Assembly: GCF_002929495.1 (NCBI RefSeq)
Contig: NZ_PJJJ01000030.1
Span: forward strand, 62,001 to 126,000
Origin: Cryobacterium sp. Y82
GTDB lineage: Bacteria; Actinomycetota; Actinomycetes; Actinomycetales; Microbacteriaceae
Direction: 5' to 3'
Length of the DNA: 64,000 bases
Positions 24,846 to 33,536 of the stretch are shown here, piece after piece. Under the pieces are notes generated by a model that saw only the letters and a list, made by a program, of their open reading frames with translations, was not told where the DNA came from and ran no database searches. Each line of letters opens with the position of its first letter. The first letter of the stretch is position 1. A program made the translations under genes and the position numbers.

Positions 24846-25889
24846 CTATTGCAGGTCGGCGGGCAGTGGAGAGGGCGTGACGCCCCATGAGTCGAGCATG
24901 AGCGTGGCATTGTGCAACTGCGCCTTGATATAGGTGTCGCCGGCACTGCCCTCGGGGCCCAGCGAGTCAACGTACAGGGCGTCCTCGCCGGAGTAGACGG
25001 TCACACCGGCTTCGGTCGCAATCGTCTCGGCGGTTTTGGGGCTGAGCGAGGCCTCGGAGAAGACGGACGTGACGCCGGTTGCCGTGATGGCCGCGACGAG
25101 GGAGTCGATCTCGGCGGCGCTCGGCTCGGCGTTGTCGTCGAAGCTTGGAATCACCGAACCGACGTAATCGATGTGGTACGCAGCGGTGAAGTAGCCGAGG
25201 GAGTCGTGGTTGCTCACTAGTAGTCGCTCGCTCTCCGGCACCGTGTCGACGTTGGTGTGGATCCATTCGTCGAGGTCGTTGAGTTGCGCCGTGTACGCCG
25301 TCGCATTGGTCTTGAAGGTCGCGGCATTGGCACTGTCGGCGGCGGTGAGGCCGCCGGCGATCGTGGCGACGATGGTCTCCGCGTTCTGCACGTTCGTCCA
25401 AATGTGCGGATCGCCGCCCTCGTGGGCATGCTCATCCTCGGCCACGTCAGCGTGCGCATCCGCTTCTTCGTCGGCGTGTTCGTCGGCCGCCTGACCCTCG
25501 CCCGCCCCGACCTCGGAGATCGTGATGCCCTCATCGGCATCGATCGTGACGCCGTCAAAGCCGGATGCGGCTATGGCGTCATCGAGCCACTCTTCGAGTC
25601 CGACGCCGTTGATCACGAGCACGTCGGCGGCGCCGAGCGCGGTCAGGTCGGCCGCGGACGGGTCATAGCTGTGGGCGCTCTGGTTTGGCTGGATGAGTTG
25701 GGTCAGGTCGACACCTCTGGCATCGCCGACCACGTTGCGGGTGAAATCGGCGACCTGGGTGGTCGTGGCGACGATCTTGAGGTCCGCGGCCGCGCCGTCA
25801 GCGCGCACGGTCGCTCCGGCCGAACATCCCGAGAGGGCGAGGGCGGCAGATGCGAGGAGTGCGGGAAGGACGAAGTATCTCTTGGGCAT
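24846..25889 (-). CDS. znuA: Zinc ABC transporter substrate-binding lipoprotein
   Basis: The 347-aa protein has a lipoprotein signal PALLASAALALSGC (Cys22) and the cluster A-I metal-binding fold: IQPNQSAHSYDPS (first His), an acidic His-rich loop DEHADEEADAHADVAEDEHA, EGGDPHIWTN (second His), LLVSNHDSLGYF (third His) and a C-terminal VYSGEDALYVDSLG (Asp region). The loop is typical of ZnuA. The ATG lies 6 nt after TATTCT with TTGACA 17 nt before that, so the mRNA is probably leaderless, and a Zur box overlaps the -35. Confidence 0.93.
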   Translation of the reverse strand: MPKRYFVLPALLASAALALSGCSAGATVRADGAAADLKIVATTTQVADFTRNVVGDARGVDLTQLIQPNQSAHSYDPSAADLTALGAADVLVINGVGLEEWLDDAIAASGFDGVTIDADEGITISEVGAGEGQAADEHADEEADAHADVAEDEHAHEGGDPHIWTNVQNAETIVATIAGGLTAADSANAATFKTNATAYTAQLNDLDEWIHTNVDTVPESERLLVSNHDSLGYFTAAYHIDYVGSVIPSFDDNAEPSAAEIDSLVAAITATGVTSVFSEASLSPKTAETIATEAGVTVYSGEDALYVDSLGPEGSAGDTYIKAQLHNATLMLDSWGVTPSPLPADLQ

Positions 25890-25895
25890 TCCCTG

Positions 25896-25924
25896 AGAAT
25901 AGCCTTGCTGATAATGATTGTCAA
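25896..25924 (-). promoter_or_regulatory. znuA promoter
   Basis: On the minus strand TTGACA (25919-25924), a 17-nt spacer, then TATTCT (25896-25901), then 6 nt to the ATG. Both hexamers and spacing fit a sigma-70-type promoter; the predicted start is at the translation start. Confidence 0.75.
25909..25923. promoter_or_regulatory. Zur box (operator) over the znuA -35 region
   Basis: TGATAATGATTGTCA is a 7-1-7 palindrome with one mismatch and fits the known actinobacterial Zur consensus around AATGATT. It overlaps the -35 hexamer and the spacer, so zinc-loaded Zur would block RNA polymerase. Confidence 0.85.
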
Positions 25925-25945
25925 AACCATTAGCGGAGAGGCTCT

Positions 25946-27313
25946 CTATTCGAGCAGCAGCGCGGGTTCCTCGATGATGCTCGCAACGTCGGCGAGAAAA
26001 CGACTCGCGACATCGCCATCAACGACGCGGTGGTCAAAGCTCGCACCGATGGTGGTCACGTACCGCACCCGCACCTCACCGTCCACGACCCACGGCTTCT
26101 GCTTGATCGTGCCGAGGGCCACAATTCCAGCCTCCGGCGAGTTGAGAATGGGAGTGCCGGTGTCCATGCCGAACACGCCGATATTGGTGATCGTGATCGT
26201 GCCATGGCTCATTTCGGCCGGGCTGGTCTTACCGTCGCGCGCGGTCAGGGTGAGTTTCTCGAGGGCCGCAGCAAGCTCGAGCAGGCTCATATCCTGCGCT
26301 TCCTTGATGTTGGGCACGATCAGCCCGCGCGGGGTCGCTGCTGCAATGCCGAGGTTCACGTAGTGCCGCACGATGATTTCCTCATCGGTGAAGGTCGAGT
26401 TAACCGTGGGGTTGCGCCGCACGGCCCAGATCATGGCCTTGGCCATGATCAACAGGGGCGACACGCGAATGCCGGCAAAGTCCGTGGACACCTTGAGCCT
26501 CTTGACGAATTCCATCGTGCGGGTGGCATCGACGTCAACGAACAGGCTCACGTGCGGGGCCGTGAACGCACTCTTCACCATCGCCTGCGCGATGGCCTTG
26601 CGCACGCCCTTCACCGGAATGTGCTCGTCGCGATCGACCGGCCATTCCGGCGTCTGGATGTTGCGGAACACGCTGGCCTGGGTCGCGCCGCGCAGCACGT
26701 CTTCGCGAGTCACGTCGCCGACCGGCCCGGTCGCCTCGACGAGGGAGAGGTCGACGCCGAGGTCTTTGGCGAGCTTCCGAATGGGCGGCTTAGCCATTAC
26801 CGGTCCAACGGATGCCGCGCGCCGGGTCGGTTCCAGCGGCTGCGCGGGCGCGCGCGCCGGGGCTTTTGGCGCGAGCGTCTCGTGGGCGACGCTCGTGGCG
26901 GTGTGCCGACGCCGACGGGTCGGCATAGTAGCGGCGGCACCGCGGCCGACGAGCACCGGTTCCGGCGCCTCATCGCTGATCGTGCTGCTCGTATCTGTGG
27001 CCAAAGAGTCAACGGCGGATGCGACGACATCCGCTGTCGGAGCTGCCGCTGGCTGGTCTCCACTCGCGTTGGCATCGGGATTGATCGTGATGATGAGGGT
27101 ACCCACGTCGACGGTAGTGCCGGCCGCGACCAGAATCTCCGCGACCACGCCAACGAACGGCGACGGCAGCTCGACCAGGGACTTGGCTGTTTCAATCTCA
27201 ACGAGAACCTGGTTGATCGTCACAGTGTCGCCGGGCGCGACCTTCCACTCGACGATTTCAGCCTCGGTCAGGCCTTCGCCGACATCGGGGAGGGTGAATT
27301 TCGACACGCTCAT
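25946..27313 (-). CDS. Branched-chain 2-oxoacid dehydrogenase E2 (dihydrolipoamide acyltransferase)
   Basis: The 455-aa protein starts [20 protein letters not shown] at 27313. The lipoyl domain (about 1-80) has the lipoylation Lys in [10 protein letters not shown]. An Ala/Pro-rich linker follows, then the E1/E3-binding domain ([20 protein letters not shown], about 170-205). The catalytic domain ends with [15 protein letters not shown], the HxxxDG site. It transfers the branched-chain acyl group to CoA. It is 22 bp after the E1 beta gene. An E1 heterodimer next to it and the PDH-type AceE habit of actinobacteria favour a branched-chain rather than pyruvate role. Confidence 0.92.
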   Translation of the reverse strand: MSVSKFTLPDVGEGLTEAEIVEWKVAPGDTVTINQVLVEIETAKSLVELPSPFVGVVAEILVAAGTTVDVGTLIITINPDANASGDQPAAAPTADVVASAVDSLATDTSSTISDEAPEPVLVGRGAAATMPTRRRRHTATSVAHETLAPKAPARAPAQPLEPTRRAASVGPVMAKPPIRKLAKDLGVDLSLVEATGPVGDVTREDVLRGATQASVFRNIQTPEWPVDRDEHIPVKGVRKAIAQAMVKSAFTAPHVSLFVDVDATRTMEFVKRLKVSTDFAGIRVSPLLIMAKAMIWAVRRNPTVNSTFTDEEIIVRHYVNLGIAAATPRGLIVPNIKEAQDMSLLELAAALEKLTLTARDGKTSPAEMSHGTITITNIGVFGMDTGTPILNSPEAGIVALGTIKQKPWVVDGEVRVRYVTTIGASFDHRVVDGDVASRFLADVASIIEEPALLLE

Positions 27314-27335
27314 AAGGTGCCTTTCTTGAAGTGTA

Positions 27336-28340
27336 TTAGTAGGCGAGAGCGCGGTCCACGGCTTCGAGCACCCGATCGGGGCTGGGCAGAAAATGCGTCT
27401 CGACGGCGGCCGGCGGAAACGGTGTGTCAAAGCCAGAGACCCGCAACACGGGGGCTTCGAGCGTGTAGAACGATCGCTCGGCGACCGTGGCGGCGATCTC
27501 ACTGCCGACGCTCACGAAACCGGGAGCTTCCTGGGTGACCACGAGGTGGCCAGTTTTCTGCACCGAACCCAGAATCGGTCGATAGTCGATCGGGGAGATC
27601 GAGCGCAGGTCGATGACCTCAAGGCTGATGCCCTCCGCGGTGGCGAGTTCAGCCGCCTGGAGCAGCACGCTGACCATAGCGCCGTGACCGACTACGGTGA
27701 CGTCGGTGCCGGCCCGCACCACACGGCTGGCGTGCAGGGGAGTTCCGCTTTCGTCAAAGCGCACCTCACCCTTGGGCCAGTAGCGACTCTTGGGCTCGAA
27801 GAAGATCACCGGGTCATCACTGGCGATAGCCTCCTGCATCATCCAGTAGGCATCGTGCGGATTAGAGGGGCTAACCACACGCAAACCGGGAGTGTGCGCG
27901 AAGTAGGCTTCCGGGCTCTCCTGATGGTGCTCGATCGAACCAATGTGTCCGCCGTAGGGGATACGAATGACCACCGGCATGATGAGCCCGCCCTCGTGGC
28001 GGTTGCGCATGCGAGCGAGCTGACTGGTGATCTGGTCGAAGCCGGGAAAAACGAATCCGTCGAACTGAATCTCGCAGACCGGTCGAAACCCGCGCATAGC
28101 CAGGCCAATTGCCGTGCCGATGATGCCGGATTCGGCGAGCGGCGTATCGAGCACCCTCTTGTCCCCGAATTCGGCAATGAGGCCCTCGGTGACCCGGAAT
28201 ACTCCACCGAGGGGGCCGATGTCCTCACCCATCAGTAGAACTCTGGGGTCGTCGAGCATTGCGCGACGCAGCCCGGCGTTCAAAGCCTTGGTCATCGGTA
28301 GCGAAGCGGATGCCACGCTGGTGTCTAGTGCAGCGGTCAT
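27336..28340 (-). CDS. Branched-chain 2-oxoacid dehydrogenase E1 beta subunit
   Basis: The 334-aa protein has the transketolase-like Pyr domain ([58 protein letters not shown]) and the C-terminal domain ([20 protein letters not shown]). H in [14 protein letters not shown] is the conserved active-site region. It pairs with the E1 alpha encoded upstream; their genes share one base (TGATG). Precedes E2. Confidence 0.92.
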   Translation of the reverse strand: MTAALDTSVASASLPMTKALNAGLRRAMLDDPRVLLMGEDIGPLGGVFRVTEGLIAEFGDKRVLDTPLAESGIIGTAIGLAMRGFRPVCEIQFDGFVFPGFDQITSQLARMRNRHEGGLIMPVVIRIPYGGHIGSIEHHQESPEAYFAHTPGLRVVSPSNPHDAYWMMQEAIASDDPVIFFEPKSRYWPKGEVRFDESGTPLHASRVVRAGTDVTVVGHGAMVSVLLQAAELATAEGISLEVIDLRSISPIDYRPILGSVQKTGHLVVTQEAPGFVSVGSEIAATVAERSFYTLEAPVLRVSGFDTPFPPAAVETHFLPSPDRVLEAVDRALAY

Positions 28341-29521
28341 CAGTTCTTGCCTTCGTCAAAGGATGCTTCGTAGCGTTCCAGCCAGGCTTTTTGCTCAGCC
28401 ACGAGCGGATGCGGTTCGGCGTAGACGTTGTCGAAGATCACCGATTGCTCCGGACCGGTGATCTCGAGAGCACGACGACGGGAGTCGGCGGCGAAATCGG
28501 CCGCTTCATCGTCGACGTCGTCGAGGAAGTGCTGCTCGACGCCCAAGCCCTTCAGATAGCTACGAAAGCGCACGATCGGGTCGCGGGCCACCCAGTAGGC
28601 GAGTTCCTCTGGGTCGCGGTATTTGGTCGGATCATCGGCGGTGGTGTGGGCGCCGACCCGATAGGTCAGTGCCTCGATCAGCGACGGTCCGTGACCGGCG
28701 CGAGCGTCATCCATCGACTTTGCCGTGACGGCGAAGCTCGCGAGCACATCATTGCCGTCGATCTGGGTGCCGGGCATTCCAAAACCGCCGGCACGCAGGT
28801 ACAGCGGCGTGCGAGACTGACGGGCGACGGGCACCGAGATGGCCCAGTGGTTGTTCTGCAGGAAGAACACTTGCGGCGTCTGGTAGCTCGCCGCGAAAAC
28901 GAGCGCCTCGTTGGCATCGCCCTGCGATGATGCTCCGTCGCCGTAGTAAACAATGACGGCCTGGTCGGTCTCTGGGTTGCCAGTCGCGGTCGAGCCGTCC
29001 AGTTGCATGCCCATGGCGTAACCGGTTGAGTGCAGGGTCTGTGAGGCGAGCACGAGGGTATAGAGGTGAAAGTTTCCGTGCTCTTCGGGTACCCAGCCGC
29101 CGAGGGTCACCCCGCGCAACATTCGCAGAATGTCCACAACATCAAGGCCGCGGATCATTCCAACGACGTGCTCCCGGTACGACGGGAACACATGGTCCTG
29201 CGGCCGGGTGGCGTAGGCGGATCCCACTTGTGCGGCCTCCTGGCCGTGGCTCGGAACCCAGAGCGCCAGCTGGCCCTGCCGCTGCAGGTTGGCCGCCTCG
29301 GTGTCAAACTTACGCACCACGACCATATCGCGATAAAAACGTCGGTGGTCGGCCTCGGTGATCCGGTCGAGGTAGGGCAGAAACTCTTCGGCGGCGGCGT
29401 TCGGCTCGAATACTCCGGTCGGGGAAATCATGCGCACGCAGGTGTCGGCCCCATCGAGACCAAAAGGTGTGGACGCTGCAGCAGTGCGTGATGCTGTCGC
29501 GTCGTTTCGAGTGGCTGACAT
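28340..29521 (-). CDS. Branched-chain 2-oxoacid dehydrogenase E1 alpha subunit
   Basis: The 393-aa protein has the thiamine diphosphate motif YYGDGASSQGDANEAL...FFLQNN, preceded by LWVPSHGQEAAQVGSAYATR and followed by SLIEALTYRVGAHTTADDPT, where the His sits in the phosphorylation-loop region. It decarboxylates branched-chain 2-oxo acids with E1 beta. It lies four bases after the aminotransferase gene, so transamination and decarboxylation are probably co-expressed. An N-terminal extension of about 35 residues (Ala/Thr-rich) precedes the conserved part. Confidence 0.92.
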   Translation of the reverse strand: MSATRNDATASRTAAASTPFGLDGADTCVRMISPTGVFEPNAAAEEFLPYLDRITEADHRRFYRDMVVVRKFDTEAANLQRQGQLALWVPSHGQEAAQVGSAYATRPQDHVFPSYREHVVGMIRGLDVVDILRMLRGVTLGGWVPEEHGNFHLYTLVLASQTLHSTGYAMGMQLDGSTATGNPETDQAVIVYYGDGASSQGDANEALVFAASYQTPQVFFLQNNHWAISVPVARQSRTPLYLRAGGFGMPGTQIDGNDVLASFAVTAKSMDDARAGHGPSLIEALTYRVGAHTTADDPTKYRDPEELAYWVARDPIVRFRSYLKGLGVEQHFLDDVDDEAADFAADSRRRALEITGPEQSVIFDNVYAEPHPLVAEQKAWLERYEASFDEGKN

Positions 29522-29525
29522 CGTA

Positions 29526-30632
29526 CTAACCTATCTTTCGAGCCGGGTGGTCGGCGGGAAGCGCGTCGACAAGATCCGCGCTTATTAATAGGAGTGTCGC
29601 CACAGCCTGCTCCTCACCGATCGAGATCCGAATACCTTCGTGCGCGAAGGGACGCACAACCAGGCCGGCCGCGCTGAGTGCCTCAGCGACACTGGTCGTT
29701 TCATCGCCCGTGGGCAGCCAGAGAAAATTGCCCTGGGGTGCAGGGATGTTCCAGCCCTGGTCGATCAGCGCCCGCCAGGTCGTATCGCGACGCGCGGCGA
29801 TGACTCGAACCCGATCTAGCAGCTCTTTCTCCGCGTTGAGGGAGGCGATCGCGGCGGCTGCCCCCTGCGCGGTCACCGAGAGAGGGATCGCCGTCGATCG
29901 GGCGGCGTTGAGTATGTTTACCGGGCCGAGCGCATAACCAACCCGCAGCCCGGCGAGGCCGTACGCCTTGGAGAACGTGCGAAGGACAACCAGGTTGGGG
30001 TAGCGGGCGAGCAGCAATGGCCCGCTGACAGCATCCGCCTGGGTAACGAACTCGATATATGCCTCATCGAGAATGACCAGCAGGTCGGTCGGGACGACGG
30101 CCATGAAAGCCTCGAATTCGTCCTTGGTCACGACCGTGCCGGTGGGATTGTTTGGCGAGCACACGATGACGACCCGGGTGTTCTCGCTGATCGCGGCGGC
30201 CATTTCGGGCAAGTCATGGGCGTGATCGGTGCGGTTGGGTACGCGCACACTGCGCGCACCCGCAACGGTTACGAGTGAGGGATAGGCCTCAAACGACCGC
30301 CACGAGTAGAGCACTTCATCGCCCGGACCTGCAGCAGCGAGAATGAGCTGGGCCAGCAGGGCCACCGACCCGGAACCGATGTGCACCTGATCGACGCCGA
30401 TGCTGTACTTGGCGGCCAGGTGCTCGCGCAGAACCAGCGCCGAGGCGTCCGGGTACCGGTTGTAGGCCGTTTCGGCCGTGACCGCCGCGATGACGCCGGG
30501 CAGCGGATCGAACGGGTTTTCGTTGCTGGAGAGCTTGTAGGCGCTGGCATCGGCCGGTTTGCCCTGCTTGTAGGCCGGAAGGGCGATAATCTCCGGGCGC
30601 AGGCGGACGGAGGGTCGGTCTGAGAGGCTCAC
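29526..30632 (-). CDS. Histidinol-phosphate/aromatic amino acid aminotransferase (HisC family)
   Basis: The 368-aa fold-type I PLP enzyme has [52 protein letters not shown] and the PLP Lys in [18 protein letters not shown]. It is close to HisC and to actinobacterial phenylalanine aminotransferase (Pat). Next to a branched-chain 2-oxoacid dehydrogenase and outside a his operon, an amino acid catabolic or aromatic transaminase role is more likely than histidine synthesis (inference). The GTG start lies exactly 6 nt after TAGACT (30639-30644), with no ribosome site: probably leaderless. Confidence 0.85.
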   Translation of the reverse strand: MSLSDRPSVRLRPEIIALPAYKQGKPADASAYKLSSNENPFDPLPGVIAAVTAETAYNRYPDASALVLREHLAAKYSIGVDQVHIGSGSVALLAQLILAAAGPGDEVLYSWRSFEAYPSLVTVAGARSVRVPNRTDHAHDLPEMAAAISENTRVVIVCSPNNPTGTVVTKDEFEAFMAVVPTDLLVILDEAYIEFVTQADAVSGPLLLARYPNLVVLRTFSKAYGLAGLRVGYALGPVNILNAARSTAIPLSVTAQGAAAAIASLNAEKELLDRVRVIAARRDTTWRALIDQGWNIPAPQGNFLWLPTGDETTSVAEALSAAGLVVRPFAHEGIRISIGEEQAVATLLLISADLVDALPADHPARKIG

Positions 30633-30638
30633 TCGGCG

Positions 30639-30644
30639 AGTCTA
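30639..30644 (-). promoter_or_regulatory. Putative -10 element for leaderless hisC-like/bkd operon
   Basis: TAGACT on the minus strand, six bases before the GTG of the aminotransferase. It would drive the four-gene operon down to E2. No clear -35 is visible. Confidence 0.42.
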
Positions 30645-30721
30645 CGCCCGCATATATTCGCAATGACGAATGAACGTTCGTTGGACTTTCGCCCGCTGCA
30701 AGCCGGTGAGATAGTGGAGGC

Positions 30722-31114
30722 ATGGCCAGATTTCTGATCCAACTGATCGTCACTGCGGTAGCCCTGTGGTTCACGGCCCTATTTGTGACCGGCGTGCACG
30801 TCACGCCCTACGCGCCGGACCCGGGTGCCAGCGTGCTCACGTATCTGCTCCTTGCGCTGATCTTCGGTTTCGTCAATACGGTGGTCGGCGGTGTGCTGCG
30901 CGTCGTGGCTTTTCCTCTTTATATTTTGACATTGGGCCTGTTCTCACTCATCGTCAACGGACTGCTCCTGCTGCTGGTGGCGTGGCTCTCCGGGTTTCTG
31001 GGCTTCGGCCTCGTCGTCGACGGCTTTTGGTGGGGCGTGCTCGGCGCACTCGTACTCGGCGTTATCTCCTGGCTGCTCGGCCTCATTCTGCGCCCGGTCA
31101 CCGCGCGCGACTGA
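30722..31114 (+). CDS. Phage holin family 4 superfamily IV-like membrane protein
   Basis: The 130-aa protein MARFLIQLIVTAVALWFTAL has four membrane helices with LLALIFGFVNTVVGGVLRVV and LGLFSLIVNGLLLLLVAWLS, the PF04020 (YvlD-like) pattern. These chromosomal proteins are not phage genes; their role is a small envelope membrane protein of unknown function. The ATG directly follows the hisC promoter region on the other strand. Convergent with the lipase gene. Confidence 0.85.
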   Translation: MARFLIQLIVTAVALWFTALFVTGVHVTPYAPDPGASVLTYLLLALIFGFVNTVVGGVLRVVAFPLYILTLGLFSLIVNGLLLLLVAWLSGFLGFGLVVDGFWWGVLGALVLGVISWLLGLILRPVTARD

Positions 31115-31136
31115 TCGGGCCGCACCCACGCGCGCC

Positions 31137-32594
31137 CTACCCGTGCGCAGGTCCTCCCGGCAAGCGGATGCCGCGCCACAGCATGGCCTCGCCCGGTTCG
31201 TTCCCGATAATTTCGGTCACAGTGGATCGAAAGCCGCTGAGGTTATCTTCCGGCGAGGCGTCAATCATGCGCGCCGTCTCCCGGTAGGTATCGAGATCGT
31301 GAGCAGGCAGCACGGTCCCGGTTGGCGGCTCCTGCCCAGCGAACGCTTCGCGCCGAACGAGAAGTCGATCGTCGGAATCGATCATGCTGGCGCCGCCCAT
31401 GGCGGTCACGACGTCATCGGTGTGCTCTATCGTCATCGTGGCCACGCCGGGTGGCACCGGAACTCGCGATTCGGGTGCCCCAAAGGTTGCGACCGCCTCC
31501 ACATTGAACCAGGTGTACGCCGCAACCTGGGTTGCGACCAGCCCGCCCTGAGAATGGCCGGCAAGGACAACCGGATCGGACGGTGCAATGCCAGCCGCTT
31601 TCATAGCGTCGATGACAGCCGAGAAGGATCCCGCATTCTGGCGGGCAACCGCAGCAATGTTGGCCGTGAGGTCCCAGGGTTCAGTCGTCGCGACAGGGTT
31701 CCAATCGACCGTTCCGCCGATGTAGACCGCCCAGGAAGGGTTTTCGAGCGTGCCGTATCTCTCGATGCGCACCTGCGACTTGCCCGGGACGGCTTTCGGT
31801 ATGCGAGCCGCCAGGTCACCGACCCCTGCTGGTGGAGTCGCTCGCGTTCCTGCTCCCACCGCCGTCGCCGTCACCGGACCTTCCTGAAGCAGACCAAGGC
31901 CGCGCGCCGCAGCCACAACCCCGAGGGCGGTCTGGGAAACACCGACCAGTCCCAATCCCTCGTCGCCGAATGTACGACCAACAATTCGCGGCGTCCCTTG
32001 AAGACCAGCGGCGGCGTCGTCGATTGATGAGGCCGCTAACCGAACGAGCAGCACCACAGCCGGGTTGGTGAGCAAGCGAGGGCTGATCTGCACTCCGCCG
32101 GCTGCGCCGTTCTGCACCGCAGACAAAGATTGCGTGGTTCCGTAACGGCGCATCAGTTCGAGGGTGAGAATCCCGGTCAGGGTGACACCGAGCGGCGTGC
32201 TGTACAGAGCCAAAAAATAAGCACGAACAAGACGGCCAAGGTCGTGAGCCACCTCTGCGGCACTAAGCAGCGCGAGTTCTTGCGCCAGCCGCTCCACATA
32301 GCCATAATTTCGGGCTGCTGCCCGGAGATAACTCGCGACTTCCGAACACAGCGTCGCGAGTCCATGGAGTCTGCCGGCCGCCTGCAGAAGATCCGGCCAG
32401 GAATCCTGTCCAAGCCAGTTCGCCGGCCGCATCGGATCCAAATTTCGAATGCGATAGGCGCGACCAGCCCAGTCGGCGGCATCGTCCCGGAGTGCATCCA
32501 CAAACTGGGACTGAGCCAGAATGGCATCCGTTGCCACGATCGCGGTGCCACCCACCGAGACAACCAGGTCGCCGTCTTCAAAGCCATTACTCAC
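31137..32594 (-). CDS. Alpha/beta hydrolase (lipase-like) with WXG-like N-terminal region
   Basis: The protein of about 485 aa has three parts. Residues 1-150 are helical and contain DWAGRAYRIRNLDPMRP ANWLGQDSW, recalling WXG100/LXG-type domains. Residues 115-240 hold Ala/Leu/Val-rich segments. The C-terminal half is an alpha/beta hydrolase: VYIGGTVDW, PVVLAGHSQGGLVATQVAAY with nucleophile Ser in GHSQGG, and later ATFGAPESRV and LPAHDLDTYRE with a plausible catalytic His. I choose GTG at 32594, which makes a 4-bp GTGA overlap with the upstream gene; a GTG at 32603 is the alternative. A secreted lipase or effector is suggested but not shown. Confidence 0.65.
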   Translation of the reverse strand: MSNGFEDGDLVVSVGGTAIVATDAILAQSQFVDALRDDAADWAGRAYRIRNLDPMRPANWLGQDSWPDLLQAAGRLHGLATLCSEVASYLRAAARNYGYVERLAQELALLSAAEVAHDLGRLVRAYFLALYSTPLGVTLTGILTLELMRRYGTTQSLSAVQNGAAGGVQISPRLLTNPAVVLLVRLAASSIDDAAAGLQGTPRIVGRTFGDEGLGLVGVSQTALGVVAAARGLGLLQEGPVTATAVGAGTRATPPAGVGDLAARIPKAVPGKSQVRIERYGTLENPSWAVYIGGTVDWNPVATTEPWDLTANIAAVARQNAGSFSAVIDAMKAAGIAPSDPVVLAGHSQGGLVATQVAAYTWFNVEAVATFGAPESRVPVPPGVATMTIEHTDDVVTAMGGASMIDSDDRLLVRREAFAGQEPPTGTVLPAHDLDTYRETARMIDASPEDNLSGFRSTVTEIIGNEPGEAMLWRGIRLPGGPAHG

Positions 32595-32881
32595 GCTAGA
32601 CACATGCGCTCCTCTTCGTGAATGTGCCTGCGAACACTGGCGAGCGCGTCATCGAGATGATGCAAAACCACATCGAGGTCTGCAAGCATTTCGGCCACTC
32701 GGAACGAATATTCGCGCTGCGCGCGCGAACTCCAGGCCTCACTGGGGTCAAGCATGCCCAGGTGTCGGCGGCCCGCTGTGATCTCTGCGTGCAGCGTGAA
32801 GAGAAGATTGCGTTGAGTGCGCAACATGGCCAGACGTTCATCGCGATCCTGACCGTACAGCAGAACCTCCACACGGTCCAT
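32591..32881 (-). CDS. Small helical WXG-like protein
   Basis: The 96-aa all-helical protein has two predicted long helices around SEAWSSRAQREYSFRVAEML, where W-S-S-x-A sits in the turn as in WXG100 proteins. It is coupled by a 4-bp overlap to the lipase-like gene, as small chaperone or partner proteins often are with T7SS/LXG effectors. No ESX core component is visible in the window. Start ATG at 32881 with CAGGTG upstream. Confidence 0.55.
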   Translation of the reverse strand: MDRVEVLLYGQDRDERLAMLRTQRNLLFTLHAEITAGRRHLGMLDPSEAWSSRAQREYSFRVAEMLADLDVVLHHLDDALASVRRHIHEEERMCLA

Positions 32882-33008
32882 GACACCTGCTCGTCAGGGA
32901 CGATCGTCGCAGGATCAGCGACCCGTCCCGTGGCCTGTCGCGCAAACTGTGCACAGACGCTAAAAACTGGGCGTGTGGAGAAGACAAAACTGCTCCACAA
33001 TGGGAGGC

Positions 33009-33536
33009 ATGCCCTTTGCGTCTCTCACCCCGGATGAGTCGACGCCGTTTCGAATCATTTTCGTCTGCACGGGTAACATTTGCCGATCGCCCATGGCCGA
33101 GGTCGTGCTTCGCGACCTCGTCACGAGGCTTGGTCTTGGTCGTCTCATCGCAAGCAGTTCAGCCGGCACCGGAGACTGGCACGTGGGTGAGCAAGCCGAC
33201 GGTCGCACGATCACAGCCCTGGCCAAGCGCGGCTACGACGGTAGTCACCATCGGGCCCGTCAATTTGACCCGCTGTGGTTCGCCGAGCACGACCTTGTCG
33301 TTGTCCTCGACCGCAGCCAGGAGCGCATCCTGCGGAATTGGACATTGGAGGATCGCGATCGCGCCAAGGTGCGCCTCCTGCTGAGCTTTGACGTCGAGCA
33401 GGCCCCCCTGCTCGACGTGCCAGACCCCTACTATTCCGACGATGCGTTGTTTGACGCCGTATTGGGCATGATTGAGAGGGCAAGTCACGCACTTGTGAAA
33501 CAACTTGCACCCGCAATTCGACAGGGAGTCCGATGA
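33009..33536 (+). CDS. Low-molecular-weight protein tyrosine phosphatase
   Basis: The protein (about 175 aa) has the P-loop FVCTGNICRSPMAE (catalytic Cys20, Arg26 if numbered from 33009) and the general-acid Asp in LDVPDPYYSDD. It dephosphorylates tyrosine or arginine in proteins. The start is ambiguous: GGGAGG sits immediately before the ATG at 33009, and an in-frame ATG at 33000 lies just before it. It overlaps purB by four bases (ATGA), an actinobacterial arrangement. Confidence 0.88.
   Translation: MPFASLTPDESTPFRIIFVCTGNICRSPMAEVVLRDLVTRLGLGRLIASSSAGTGDWHVGEQADGRTITALAKRGYDGSHHRARQFDPLWFAEHDLVVVLDRSQERILRNWTLEDRDRAKVRLLLSFDVEQAPLLDVPDPYYSDDALFDAVLGMIERASHALVKQLAPAIRQGVR

Noticed and set aside
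26030-27538. 502-codon plus-strand open frame opposite the E2 gene
   Set aside because: The minus-strand E2 shows lipoyl, binding and catalytic motifs; the plus frame is a GC-rich antisense shadow.
30722-31114. Possible prophage from a holin-like gene
   Set aside because: This is the chromosomal PF04020-type membrane protein; no other phage gene is nearby.
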